9,255 nt of DNA from JBJHDF01 sp050486405. Its GTDB lineage: Bacteria > Pseudomonadota > Gammaproteobacteria > Pseudomonadales > Cellvibrionaceae. The number at the start of each line of letters is the position of its first letter. Within the stretch, counting starts at the first letter, position 1. The notes under the pieces were generated by a model. The model saw only the letters and a list, made by a program, of their open reading frames with translations. It ran no database searches and was not told the origin of the DNA. The stretch is from NCBI GenBank assembly GCA_050486405.1, contig JBJHDF010000051.1, positions 1 to 9,255 on the forward strand. The letters are read 5' to 3'. Below, one piece after another: positions 1 through 7,500 of this stretch. Made by a program: the position numbers and the translations under genes.

Positions 1-136
1 CCACCGCCTGGCCGCCCCAGGTCTCGGAGCAGACACGCGTCAGCGCCGCTGTCAGCGTCGTCTTGCCGTGGTCTACGTGACCGATGGTGCCCACATTGAC
101 GTGGGGCTTGTTACGTTCAAACTTTTCCTTCGCCAT
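1..136 (-). CDS. tuf: Elongation factor Tu, N-terminal fragment (runs off the left edge)
   Basis: EF-Tu is the cytosolic GTPase that delivers aminoacyl-tRNA to the ribosome. The 45 visible codons begin MAKEKFERNKPHVNVGTIGH, and the G1/P-loop GHVDHGKT lies at residues 19-26, which identifies the translation GTPase family and EF-Tu specifically. The ATG at 136 has a perfect AGGAGG Shine-Dalgarno at 145-150, eight bases upstream. The gene follows four tRNA genes in the order Thr-Tyr-Gly-Thr, as E. coli tufB does, so it is probably co-transcribed with them. The spacer to the nearest tRNA holds a terminator-like hairpin (182-214) that may set how much transcript reaches tuf. Only the start of the GTP-binding domain is present. 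Identification is close to certain; whether a second tuf copy exists elsewhere cannot be seen. Confidence 0.97.
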   Translation of the reverse strand, partial: MAKEKFERNKPHVNVGTIGHVDHGKTTLTAALTRVCSETWGGQAV

Positions 137-181
137 TGCGAGCGCCTCCTCAAGCTAGACCATTGTGTTAATTGAACAGAC

Positions 182-214
182 AAAAAACCGCCGCAGGGAC
201 TCTATCCCTACAGC
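182..214 (-). terminator. Terminator-like hairpin (possible attenuator) between tRNA-Thr(GGU) and tuf
   Basis: On the minus strand GCTGTAGGGA (214-205) pairs with TCCCTGCGGC (199-190) in a 10-bp stem with two G-T pairs and a 5-base loop (TAGAG). Two G's and then six T's (187-182) follow. This is the form of an intrinsic terminator, but it sits inside an operon, after the tRNAs and before tuf. It could be a partial terminator that makes tRNA more abundant than tuf mRNA, or a processing site. The structure is seen directly; the function is inferred. Confidence 0.65.
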
Positions 215-223
215 AGACATTAA

Positions 224-299
224 TGGAGCTCATGAGCAGATTTGAACTGCTGACCTCACCCTTACCAAGGGTGTGCTCTACCAACTGAGCTACATGAGC
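224..299 (-). tRNA. thrT: tRNA-Thr (anticodon GGT)
   Basis: This is a 76-nt cloverleaf with an encoded CCA end (224-226). The 7-bp acceptor stem is GCTCATG/CATGAGC. The D-arm contains AGCTCAGTTGGTAGAGC, the anticodon stem is CACCC/GGGTG around loop TTGGTAA, and the T-arm contains GTTCAAATC. The GGT anticodon reads ACC/ACU threonine codons. It is the last tRNA before tuf, the position of E. coli thrT. Confidence 0.97.
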
Positions 300-337
300 G
301 TAAAATTTGCAACATCCCTTGCCATTTCAGCCTGTAC

Positions 338-404
<67 letters not shown>

Positions 405-411
<7 letters not shown>

Positions 412-447
412 TGAACTCAAAGTGCCCGCTGAACTACCGATACCCGC
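405..447 (-). repeat. Tandem duplication of the tRNA-Gly 5' end and leader
   Basis: The 13-base string TGCCCGCTGAACT occurs at 405-417, where it includes the start of tRNA-Gly, and again at 423-435, a period of 18 bases. A third, degenerate piece (acccgct) lies at 441-447. On the transcript this places an extra copy of the tRNA-Gly acceptor 5' strand (GCGGGCA) immediately upstream of the true one. It reads like slippage or short tandem duplication in the tRNA spacer. Confidence 0.8.
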
Positions 448-464
448 TTTGCCCGGACTCTTGC

Positions 465-494
465 TTCTATATATATGGCCGTTTCTATATATGG
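465..494 (-). repeat. Short tandem duplication of the tRNA-Tyr 3' trailer
   Basis: The string ttctatatatgg at 483-494 ends inside the tRNA-Tyr CCA. A near-identical ttctatatatatgg lies at 465-478, again 18 bases away. In the transcript the tRNA-Tyr CCA and its AU-rich trailer are therefore followed by a second CCA plus AU-rich copy. Confidence 0.75.
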
Positions 495-575
495 TGCAGG
501 GGGGTGGATTCGAACCACCGAAGCTTGCGCGTCAGATTTACAGTCTGATCCCTTTGGCCACTCGGGAACCCCTGC
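492..575 (-). tRNA. tyrU: tRNA-Tyr (anticodon GTA)
   Basis: This is an 84-nt class II tRNA with a long variable arm and an encoded CCA (492-494). The acceptor stem is GCAGGGG/CCCCTGC. The D-region contains CCCGAGTGGCCAAAGGG, typical of bacterial tRNA-Tyr, the anticodon stem is TCAGA/TCTGA around loop CTGTAAA, and the T-arm contains GTTCGAATC. The GTA anticodon reads UAC/UAU. It is second in the cluster, the position of E. coli tyrU. A short GC hairpin (584-599, stem GCCGG/CCGGC) lies just upstream of its 5' end. Confidence 0.97.
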
Positions 576-668
576 CAAAACTCGCCGGCATTGTCCGGCC
601 TTACCAACCCACTGTCAACCAGAATTCCCAATAAATTCACTGGCTTAGAGCGCGGCACCGGCATAGAA

Positions 669-744
669 TGGAGCTGGCGAGAGGAGTCGAACCCCCGACC
701 GGCTGATTACAAGTCAGCTGCTCTACCAACTGAGCTACGCCAGC
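669..744 (-). tRNA. thrU: tRNA-Thr (anticodon TGT)
   Basis: This is a 76-nt cloverleaf with an encoded CCA (669-671). The acceptor stem is GCTGGCG/CGCCAGC, the D-arm contains AGCTCAGTTGGTAGAGC, the anticodon loop is CTTGTAA and the T-arm contains GTTCGACTC. The TGT anticodon reads ACA/ACG threonine codons. It is the first gene of the tRNA-tuf operon, 36 bases after the stop of the SPOR gene, and corresponds to E. coli thrU. The spacer to tRNA-Tyr (576-668) shows nothing beyond the short hairpin at 584-599. Confidence 0.97.
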
Positions 745-770
745 CCAAAGCCGTGCACGGTGTTACGTGG

Positions 771-806
771 AGGCGGGATTCTAGAGAAAACTGGGTGCGG
801 AAGCAA
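771..806 (-). promoter_or_regulatory. Sigma70-type promoter for the tRNA-tuf operon
   Basis: On the minus strand a -35 box TTGCTT (806-801) is followed by exactly 17 bases and a -10 box TAGAAT (783-778; five of six bases match TATAAT). A GC-rich CCCGCC stretch comes next, which resembles the discriminator of stringently controlled tRNA/rRNA promoters. Transcription would begin near 771, about 27 bases before tRNA-Thr(TGT). The first three bases of the -10 box are the TAG stop codon of the SPOR gene. The match is seen directly; activity and growth-rate control are inferred. Confidence 0.7.
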
Positions 807-1506
807 CACCTGGGCAGAATTTTTGTTGTTTCTCGGCGCCCGGCGCCCGATTGAGCAGCTCCACCCACAGAGCCCCATCGACCTTGTCAGCCTGGTCCAG
901 AGCCATGACCACCCAGTTTTCACTGCGATAGCGGACTATCTCTTCGAGCTTGGCGTCATGGCCCTGCTCACGCAGATCGCGCAGGCGGTTTCGGGCCAGA
1001 TCCTGGCGGGTATAGAGCCCCAGGGAAATACCATTGGTGTGGGCGCCTTGAACCACCAGATAGCTGTCTATGCCCTCTCTCTGCAGTTGGCGCAACCTTG
1101 CCAGAGCTTCCTCTCGGGATGATTTGGGAGACAAATAGATCCAATAGTGGACTTCCGAGGGCACCTCCAACTCCTGCACCTCGGAAACGATATCCAAGGT
1201 TTCCAGATGCTCGGAGAACTGCTCGGCCCTCAGCAGGCGCTCGAAAGGCCCCACCAGAATGCAGAAGGGGGCCTCACCGACAGTGAGTGATTGCTCACCC
1301 TCTGATTCAGGTTCCGTGGTAGTTGGTGCCAGAGACTCTCGGACCACAGCGCCACCACCACCGCGCTCTGACAGCAGTAGCAATTCGTGTCCCTCGCTGC
1401 GCTCGGCGCGGTGGGCCGCATCCGCATCCGCGCCGCCAAGCCAGTACAGCTGACCGCCCAACACCAGTATGTTAATCGCCACCAACGCCAGGAATATCTC
1501 GCGCAT
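781..1506 (-). CDS. Membrane-anchored SPOR-domain protein
   Basis: The 241-residue protein has one N-terminal hydrophobic segment (about 4-23) after a short MRE start, so it is probably an inner-membrane anchor with the rest in the periplasm. A low-complexity acidic linker follows (about 35-78). The C-terminal part contains two SPOR-like halves: CILVGPF near 82-88 with its following helix/strand, and ISLGLYTRQDLARNRLRDLR at about 160-179, which is the classic SPOR pattern of a small hydrophobic G-x-(F/Y) strand followed by a helix. SPOR domains bind glycan strands stripped of stem peptides, usually at division sites. The gene lies between coaX and the tRNA-tuf operon, where Pseudomonas also carries a SPOR-type gene. 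Its start has only a weak AGGG about 11-13 bases upstream. The last 20 residues look non-conserved, and the stop codon doubles as part of the tRNA promoter. Family assignment is good; a specific role is not claimed. Confidence 0.85.
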   Translation of the reverse strand: MREIFLALVAINILVLGGQLYWLGGADADAAHRAERSEGHELLLLSERGGGGAVVRESLAPTTTEPESEGEQSLTVGEAPFCILVGPFERLLRAEQFSEHLETLDIVSEVQELEVPSEVHYWIYLSPKSSREEALARLRQLQREGIDSYLVVQGAHTNGISLGLYTRQDLARNRLRDLREQGHDAKLEEIVRYRSENWVVMALDQADKVDGALWVELLNRAPGAEKQQKFCPGVASAPSFL

Positions 1507-1543
1507 GCATCTTCAGCCCTGTTATCAACCCAGCAGTTCAGCC

Positions 1544-1560
1544 CAGCGACCCGGTCGCTG
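1544..1560 (-). other. GC-rich hairpin in the coaX-SPOR spacer
   Basis: A perfect 7-bp stem CAGCGAC/GTCGCTG with a 3-base loop lies in the 74-base gap between coaX and the SPOR gene. No T-run follows it on the minus strand, so it does not look like an intrinsic terminator. It could stabilise mRNA ends or weaken coupling between the two genes. Confidence 0.45.
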
Positions 1561-1580
1561 CGGCGGCAACCACTGCCACG

Positions 1581-2360
1581 TCAAGAATCCTCCAACATCA
1601 ACGCCAGAGAAAGTCCGTCCAAAACGAGTTCCGGTTCCACCTTGGCCCCTTCAAGCCGGGAGGCCAGCACCTCCGCATCGCCACCCGCCAGAATGATTGC
1701 GGGGTCGCCTGAAACACCGGCAGCGGCCAGTTGGTCCCTGCCGCGCGCCACCAGACCACAGGCCATGGCCAGCAACCCTGCCGACACGCAGGCGGCGCTG
1801 TCACGCCCCGGTGCCAGTGACCCGGCGCTGTCGGATACTCCGGCGCCAGCAGCCAACGCCAGAGTGGCGCCACCCAGAGACTCCCGCATCAGCCCGAGAC
1901 CGGGGCCTATATAGCCACCCAAGTGCTGTCCGCTGTCGTCAATCAGATCCAGGGTCAGCGCCGTGCCGCAGTTGGCCACCAGACAGGGACCAGCACCGCG
2001 CTGATAGGCAGCCAGCATGGCGAGCCAGCGATCCACGCCCAGCCGGAATGGCTGCCGATAACCATTGCGCACGCCCGCACACTGCTGCCGCACCCGGGCG
2101 AACCGGGGCTTTTTGTGCCACAAGGAATCGACCCAGCGCGCAAACGCCTGGTTGTAGGCATCGCTGAGTACACTGCTTACCCAGACTTGCTCTGGTTCGC
2201 TGGCGACTGCAGCCGCCAGCCAATCCCAGCGCGCCAGAGGCCAGGGACCTGCACCGCGGGCATCAGCGTCTGTAGCACCAGAGCCGCCTGCCACCTTACC
2301 CGATTCGCCCCGCAGCCGCCATTTAATACGGCTGTTGCCCATATCAATCTCGAGAATCAT
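1581..2360 (-). CDS. coaX: Type III pantothenate kinase
   Basis: This enzyme phosphorylates pantothenate with ATP, the first step of coenzyme A synthesis, in the cytosol. The 259-residue length is normal for CoaX. It belongs to the ASKHA fold family: the phosphate-binding motif DMGNSRIKW starts at residue 6, GVDR is at 108-111 with the expected catalytic Asp110, NCGTALTLD at 130-138 is the second nucleotide/cation motif, and GGYIGPG at 148-154 follows. The usual Asp of the (D)xGTA motif is Asn130 here; homologues vary at this site, so activity is still expected. The ATG overlaps the birA stop (ATGA), with a weak GAGAG upstream, which implies translational coupling. In E. coli the equivalent slot holds coaA, the unrelated type I enzyme. 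CoaX is generally insensitive to CoA feedback. Confidence 0.95.
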   Translation of the reverse strand: MILEIDMGNSRIKWRLRGESGKVAGGSGATDADARGAGPWPLARWDWLAAAVASEPEQVWVSSVLSDAYNQAFARWVDSLWHKKPRFARVRQQCAGVRNGYRQPFRLGVDRWLAMLAAYQRGAGPCLVANCGTALTLDLIDDSGQHLGGYIGPGLGLMRESLGGATLALAAGAGVSDSAGSLAPGRDSAACVSAGLLAMACGLVARGRDQLAAAGVSGDPAIILAGGDAEVLASRLEGAKVEPELVLDGLSLALMLEDS

Positions 2361-3355
2361 GACACAGCTCTCAGGGAGACTTCACCGCCGTGGTGTAACT
2401 GCTCTGTACCGTCCACCAATAGACGCAGGGCGCCGCTGTCGCTGACGCCCAGCACCCGGCCTTGCACTGACCGCGAGGCGGTGCTGAGGACCACTTCCCG
2501 CTCGCGACAGGCATCCAGTTGCTCCCACTGCGGGCGCCAATGGGCGAAACCGTCGCGCTGGTAGTCCCGCAGCAGGGGCAGCAACTCGGAGAGCAGCGCA
2601 GCCACCAGCCGGTTGCGCCCGGGGGGCTCGCCGCCAGCGGCTTCCCGCAGATCCACCCAGGGCTGGTCGATGGCGGCTCCCGTTTCCGGCGGCATGGCGA
2701 GATTGACGCCAACGCCCACCACCACCTGACAGGCGCCGGCGGGATCACCACTCATTTCCAGCAGTACACCGGCCAGTTTGCGGTCGTGCCAGAGCAGGTC
2801 GTTGGGCCATTTTAACCGAACCCCTGCCACACCAAAGCGCTGCAACGCCCGCACCATGGCGACCCCGACTGCCAGACTCAACCCTTCCAGAGCAGCGGCA
2901 CCGGACTCAAAGTCCCAGAGCAGTGACAGATAGATGTTGCGCCCAAAAGGGCTGACCCAGGTGCGCCCGCGCCGTCCACGGCCAGCCGTCTGCTGCTCCG
3001 CCAGACAGACGTGCCCCCGGCACCCAGGCTGAGCCCGGGACAGGGCGCGCGCGTTGGTGGAATCCACCACCGGCTGAATATCCAGCTCAGCCAACAGGGA
3101 CCGCACCCCGGGGTCCACCGCGCCGAGAATGGCATCGGCGTCGAGCAACTCCAGACCACCGGGCAGACGATAGCCCCGCCCCTTGACGGACTCCAGGGTC
3201 AGGCCCAAAGGCTCCAGTTTCTGCAGATGCTTCCAGACGGCGGTGCGGCTGACACCCAGCAACTCGCCCAGCTCCTGACCGGAGTGAACATCGCCGTCCG
3301 CCAACCGCTCCAGCAGGCGGCGAAACGGTTGCGAATCCAGGGGGGTGTCGCTCAT
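2357..3355 (-). CDS. birA: Bifunctional biotin-protein ligase / biotin operon repressor
   Basis: BirA makes biotinyl-5'-AMP and transfers biotin to the acetyl-CoA carboxylase carrier protein. As holo-repressor it also binds the bio operator. The 332-residue protein is a full-length class II form. A winged helix-turn-helix lies at about 10-65 (SGQELGELLGVSRTAVWKHL, 25-44). The ligase core has GRGRRGR at 125-131 (the biotinyl-AMP loop), KWPNDL at 182-187, KLAGVLLEM at 193-201 with the central Lys, and VGVGVNL at 213-219. A small C-terminal SH3-like domain starts at about 285. The ATG has a strong AGGAGG (3363-3368) seven bases upstream, inside the end of alr, and overlaps the alr stop by 4 bases; its own stop overlaps the coaX start. 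No bio genes are in the window. Confidence 0.97.
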   Translation of the reverse strand: MSDTPLDSQPFRRLLERLADGDVHSGQELGELLGVSRTAVWKHLQKLEPLGLTLESVKGRGYRLPGGLELLDADAILGAVDPGVRSLLAELDIQPVVDSTNARALSRAQPGCRGHVCLAEQQTAGRGRRGRTWVSPFGRNIYLSLLWDFESGAAALEGLSLAVGVAMVRALQRFGVAGVRLKWPNDLLWHDRKLAGVLLEMSGDPAGACQVVVGVGVNLAMPPETGAAIDQPWVDLREAAGGEPPGRNRLVAALLSELLPLLRDYQRDGFAHWRPQWEQLDACREREVVLSTASRSVQGRVLGVSDSGALRLLVDGTEQLHHGGEVSLRAVS

Positions 3356-4476
3356 GCGTCCGCCTCCTCGGGCAGGTAGTGCCGCTCATAGCGACCCTTG
3401 AGGCTGGTAAGCACTTCATAACCCAGGGCGCCAACAGACTCGGTCAGTGTATTGATGGTCTGGTGTTGATTGAGAATCTCCACCCATTCGCCGCTCTCCC
3501 CGGACGCAGCGGCCCGGGTGATATCGAACACCGTCAGGTCCATGGAGATCCGCCCCGCCACCGGCACCGGCTCCTCGCCAATGTAGCCCTGGCCGTGGCG
3601 CCCCAGCAGCCGGTTCAGGCCGTCGGCGTAACCTCCGGCAACGGTGGCCAACCGTGCCGGCGGTGCCACCGCCTCGCTGCCCCCGTAACCGACAGTACCC
3701 AGCTCAACAATATCGCGAACCTGCAGGATGGGCAGCTTGAGCTGTACCGCCTGTCGCATGGGGTTGGCCGCATCGGGCTGTGGGTTGAAACCGTAAAGGG
3801 CGGAGCCGGGGCGCACCAGATCAAACTGCCAGGGCTCGCCAAGAAAAACACCGGCGGAATTGGCCAGACTCAGGCGCACCTGAGGCAGCCGTTCACGCAT
3901 CTGAGCAGCAGCAGCGGTAAACCGTTGCTGCTGCTGTCCGTTCAGGGGGGAACTGGTATCTTCGGCGCAGGCGAGATGGCTGAGAAACAACTCGACGCCG
4001 GCGTCGCACAACGCCTCCGGCTCGGACAGACACTGCCGGAACTCTTCCGCCGAGAGACCCAGCCGATTCATGCCGGTATCCAGTTTGAGTGCCGAGGGAG
4101 CCACGGTGCCGACGGCGCGACAATGGGCCGCCCAGCGACGCATATCCGGCAGGGTGAACAGCACCGGTTGCAGCCGCAGCCGCAGGAATTCCGCCTCGTC
4201 GCCAGCGGCAACGCCGCCGAAGACGCGAATCACGGCCGACTCCGGCAGGTAGCGCCGGGCGGCGCGAGCCTCGGCCAGCGTGGCGACAAAAAACTCGCGG
4301 CAGCCGGCCCGGTACAGCGCTGGCCCAACCCGATCGGCACCCAGCCCGTAGGCGTCGGCCTTGATCACGGCGCCGGCATCGGCACCGCCAGTCAGTCGCG
4401 CTTTGACGGTGCGCCAGTTGGCCTGAACCGCTGCCAGATCAACGGTGAGAACGCCGGTTCGCGGGGTGCTGCTCAT
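3352..4476 (-). CDS. alr: Alanine racemase
   Basis: This PLP enzyme interconverts L- and D-alanine, supplying D-Ala for peptidoglycan, and acts in the cytosol as a homodimer. At 374 residues it is close to the family norm of about 360. The PLP lysine is K39 in VIKADAYGLG (37-46). KLDTGMNRLG is at 131-140, SHLACAED at 166-173 and NSAG at 206-209. The second catalytic base is Tyr264 in GYGGSE, from the partner subunit, and GRISMD is at 308-313. The ATG at 4476 lacks a good Shine-Dalgarno, and no better in-frame start lies upstream. It heads the overlapping alr-birA-coaX set, 64 bases after the stop of the cytochrome gene. No convincing promoter or terminator was found in that gap. Whether it is the housekeeping alr or a dadX-like copy cannot be told from sequence; linkage to birA rather than dadA favours alr. 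Confidence 0.95.
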   Translation of the reverse strand: MSSTPRTGVLTVDLAAVQANWRTVKARLTGGADAGAVIKADAYGLGADRVGPALYRAGCREFFVATLAEARAARRYLPESAVIRVFGGVAAGDEAEFLRLRLQPVLFTLPDMRRWAAHCRAVGTVAPSALKLDTGMNRLGLSAEEFRQCLSEPEALCDAGVELFLSHLACAEDTSSPLNGQQQQRFTAAAAQMRERLPQVRLSLANSAGVFLGEPWQFDLVRPGSALYGFNPQPDAANPMRQAVQLKLPILQVRDIVELGTVGYGGSEAVAPPARLATVAGGYADGLNRLLGRHGQGYIGEEPVPVAGRISMDLTVFDITRAAASGESGEWVEILNQHQTINTLTESVGALGYEVLTSLKGRYERHYLPEEADA

Positions 4477-4540
4477 AGGGAAACATCATCGCCATCAGAG
4501 CTCGCATATAAACAAGAAACCCCGCGAAAATCCAGAGCGT

Positions 4541-7500
4541 CTATTCACTCTCCGGGAAACGGTAGAGGGTGTAATAGGCTTCCAGTTGTTCCGGGCCGGG
4601 CTCGGCGAACAGATCCCGAGTGTCCAGGCGCAGATGGTACTGACGCCCCACCTGGTGCGGGTGAACATCGGGAATGGAGCTGTCGGCCAGTTGCAGGCGA
4701 ATCACCTTGCGATCGGCAGACACACTGACACCCGCCAGCGCCTCGTCCCGCTGCCCCAGCATGTCCGAGCCGTAGTCCGGGGCGTCGCGGTAGGTCCAGG
4801 AGCGAACGCTCAGTCGCTGCTCCACCTCGTCCGACGAGATCTGCAGGGCGTGGGTCAGGTGCAGATCGAAACCGCCGGGAGTCGCCGTCACTTTCAGCAG
4901 CGCCGGCATCACCGTTTCGCCGTCCCAGATGATGCGTTGCAGGGACGCCACGTGACCGCCGCGGGACTGCCAGCCGCGGCCGGTCTGCCCCATCAGCAGG
5001 CTGCCGTCGGGCAGAAACACCGGGCGCATGGCGCCGGACGCCAGGCCGTCGGCAAAGGGAATGACCGCGCCCTGCTCCAGGCCCGCCACCTTCTCTGTGG
5101 TGACCCGCATCAAGTTGGACAGAGTCTGGTCGCCGATAAATATCTGCCCGGCGAAGGGGCCGAACTTGCCCTCAGTGGTATCCCAGATCGGATGCCCGGG
5201 CGAGTTGGCCACCAGATTCTGGGCAAACAACACCACCTCCTTTTCCCGGGTGTCCGCCACCGCTTCCCAGGCTATTTCCGGGGAGTCCGGGGTCATGCCC
5301 GGCAGGTCGATCAGGCCGGAGGGATGACCGTAGAATCTGTCCCGTTCCAGCACATACAGCTTGGAAGTGCCGACAAACTCTCCCTGGTTGTCCGCAAACC
5401 AGACCCGACCGTCCGGCGCTGTGGCGATGCCGGCGGGACTGCGCAGACCCCGCGCGAAGAGTTCGTAGTCGCCATTCGGAGTAATACGAAAGGCCCAGCC
5501 GCTGAGCCCGCCCTGGCTCCCCATGTACATGCCGTCGGCTTTGTAGATGGCCTCATCGGCGTGAGCCAGGTTGATCGCCACATAGTAGGCGCCATCGCCG
5601 CCCCGGGCTGGGCCGTGCATATAGGTGTGGTAGTTGCTGTGGAAGCCGTGGGCGTCGAACAGGGTTTCAAAGGTGTCGGCCCGACCGTCGCCGTTGGTAT
5701 CGCTCAGCCGGGTCAGTTCCGCCTTCTGGCTCACCACCAGCGACAGGCCCCGCTCGTCTTCCACCTCGACGCCCAGAATATCGAACAGCCCCTCGGCAAA
5801 CAGCTGCCAGTGACCGTCCACCAGACGCCAGACACCGGCGGTGCGGGTGGCCACCACCAGGGTGCCGTCGGGAGCCACGGCCAGACCCAGAGCCTCGAAC
5901 AACTGGTCTCGGCCATAGTTGTCCCGGGGCGGCAGGTAGTCCTCGATGCTGTAACCGGCGGGCAGATTGGCCGAACTGGCCAGGGTTTTCAGCGGCTGCC
6001 GCTGGTACTCGAACGCCTTGGGCTCCGGGCGCCAGGGATCGCTGACTACCCGTATCCGGGCCTGCAGGCTCGCCACCGCCGTCGCCTCGGCGGGCAGCTC
6101 CCAGATACCGTCGCGGATTTCACCGGCGGACACCTGAATGTCCCGCAGCACCCGGTCGTTGACAACAAAGCGCTGTGTTTCCGCCAGGGAACCACTGACC
6201 TGAATGGTCACCTGGCCGTCGGCGGCGAAGTCGCTGCGCACCGCCAGCCGGTTCTGCCCCACCCGGTACTGGAAGGCGGGCGCAGCGTCGTGCCGGCGGG
6301 TATCCAGCCGATAGCCGAGGAAAGCCGCGTTCACCTGCTGCAACCGCTCCAGGTGATCAATTTCACTGTACAGGTAGTGCTCGATGGTGGCGTTGTCCTG
6401 GAATTTGGGTTCCTTGAAGGAGAAATCGATCATCTCGCCGGCGCTGTTCAGAGGCGCAAACAGGGTCTCGGCTCCGTCCAGGTCGATTTCACGGGTTTCA
6501 AAACCCGTGCGCAGACCGCTGCCGCCACGATTGGTCAACTCGCCTCTCATATAGAGAAAACCGCCCTGCCAGACGCGCACCAGACCCAGCACCCGGGGAT
6601 CGAAACTGTAATTGATGCCGTTGGGCAGACCGACGTGAATGGCCCGGCCGGACATGCCGGGCATGGGTCCGCGTTGTATGCGGGTGCGGTCGGTCACCAG
6701 AAACTGCAAGCCGTCGAGCAGCGGATCATACTGCTCGGGGCCGCCCTCTTCCACCAGTCGCACCACCGGCCCCTGCTGCGGCAGATGATTGAGCGTGAGC
6801 AGGTAGGCGCCTATGGCATCTATCTGATTGTCGGACAGCATGTCCTCGCCGTAAGTGGGCATGATGGCCGGATAGGCCTGACCGCGACGACCGCCGCTTT
6901 CGGCGATGGCCAGTTCGGAATCCGGGTCGCGAATACTGCGATGCAGATAGCTGCGATCGGCGCGAACCGTAAAGCGGTCCCCGTCCGCACCTACGGCAAT
7001 TTCCCGGTCCCGGGGGGGCTGGGTAAACAGACCGAACAGATTACTGCCGGTGCGCACCGAAGGGTCGCCCTCCACCGTGGAGTGACAGGAGGCACAACCC
7101 AAGCCGCGGTATAGCGCTTCACCCTGGGCGACGAAGTCCACCAGTTGCTCGCGGTTGGTGGCTTGGCCGGATTCCTCCGGCACCTGCACCTGACTGAAAT
7201 CCGCGCGACGCACGTCGAAACTGCGAATGGCGATGGGGCCGCGATTGCCCCGGATCATCATCGGCCCGGTATCCTGCTCCCAGGGGAAGAGGGAGTCCCG
7301 GGTAAAGCCGGTGGCAATGGTCTTGTACTGCACCCGCTCGCCATTGATGATCACCGATAGCAACAGGGCATTGTCCACCTTGTTGTTGGCGTCGTCGTAG
7401 CGCGGCGCGCGGAACTCCACCTCCAGCGTCTGCCACTGCCCCGCTGGCAGGGCGGCGTTGCTCAGGGGGGCGCGGCCATCAAAACCGGAGGGCTCACGGC

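Noticed and set aside
1923..2564. 213-codon plus-strand open frame across the coaX/birA junction
   Set aside because: It is antisense to two firmly identified genes and has no recognisable motif.
3379..4728. A 449-codon open frame on the plus strand opposite alr
   Set aside because: It is antisense to a clear alanine racemase and runs across the alr start into the next gene. It shows no motif and no ribosome binding site that I could recognise.
4445..7114. An 889-codon open frame on the plus strand opposite the large cytochrome gene
   Set aside because: The minus-strand frame has a signal peptide, CxxCH, recognisable domains and a ribosome binding site. The plus-strand frame is rich in H, Q, G and V without recognisable motifs, as expected of an antisense shadow in GC-rich DNA.
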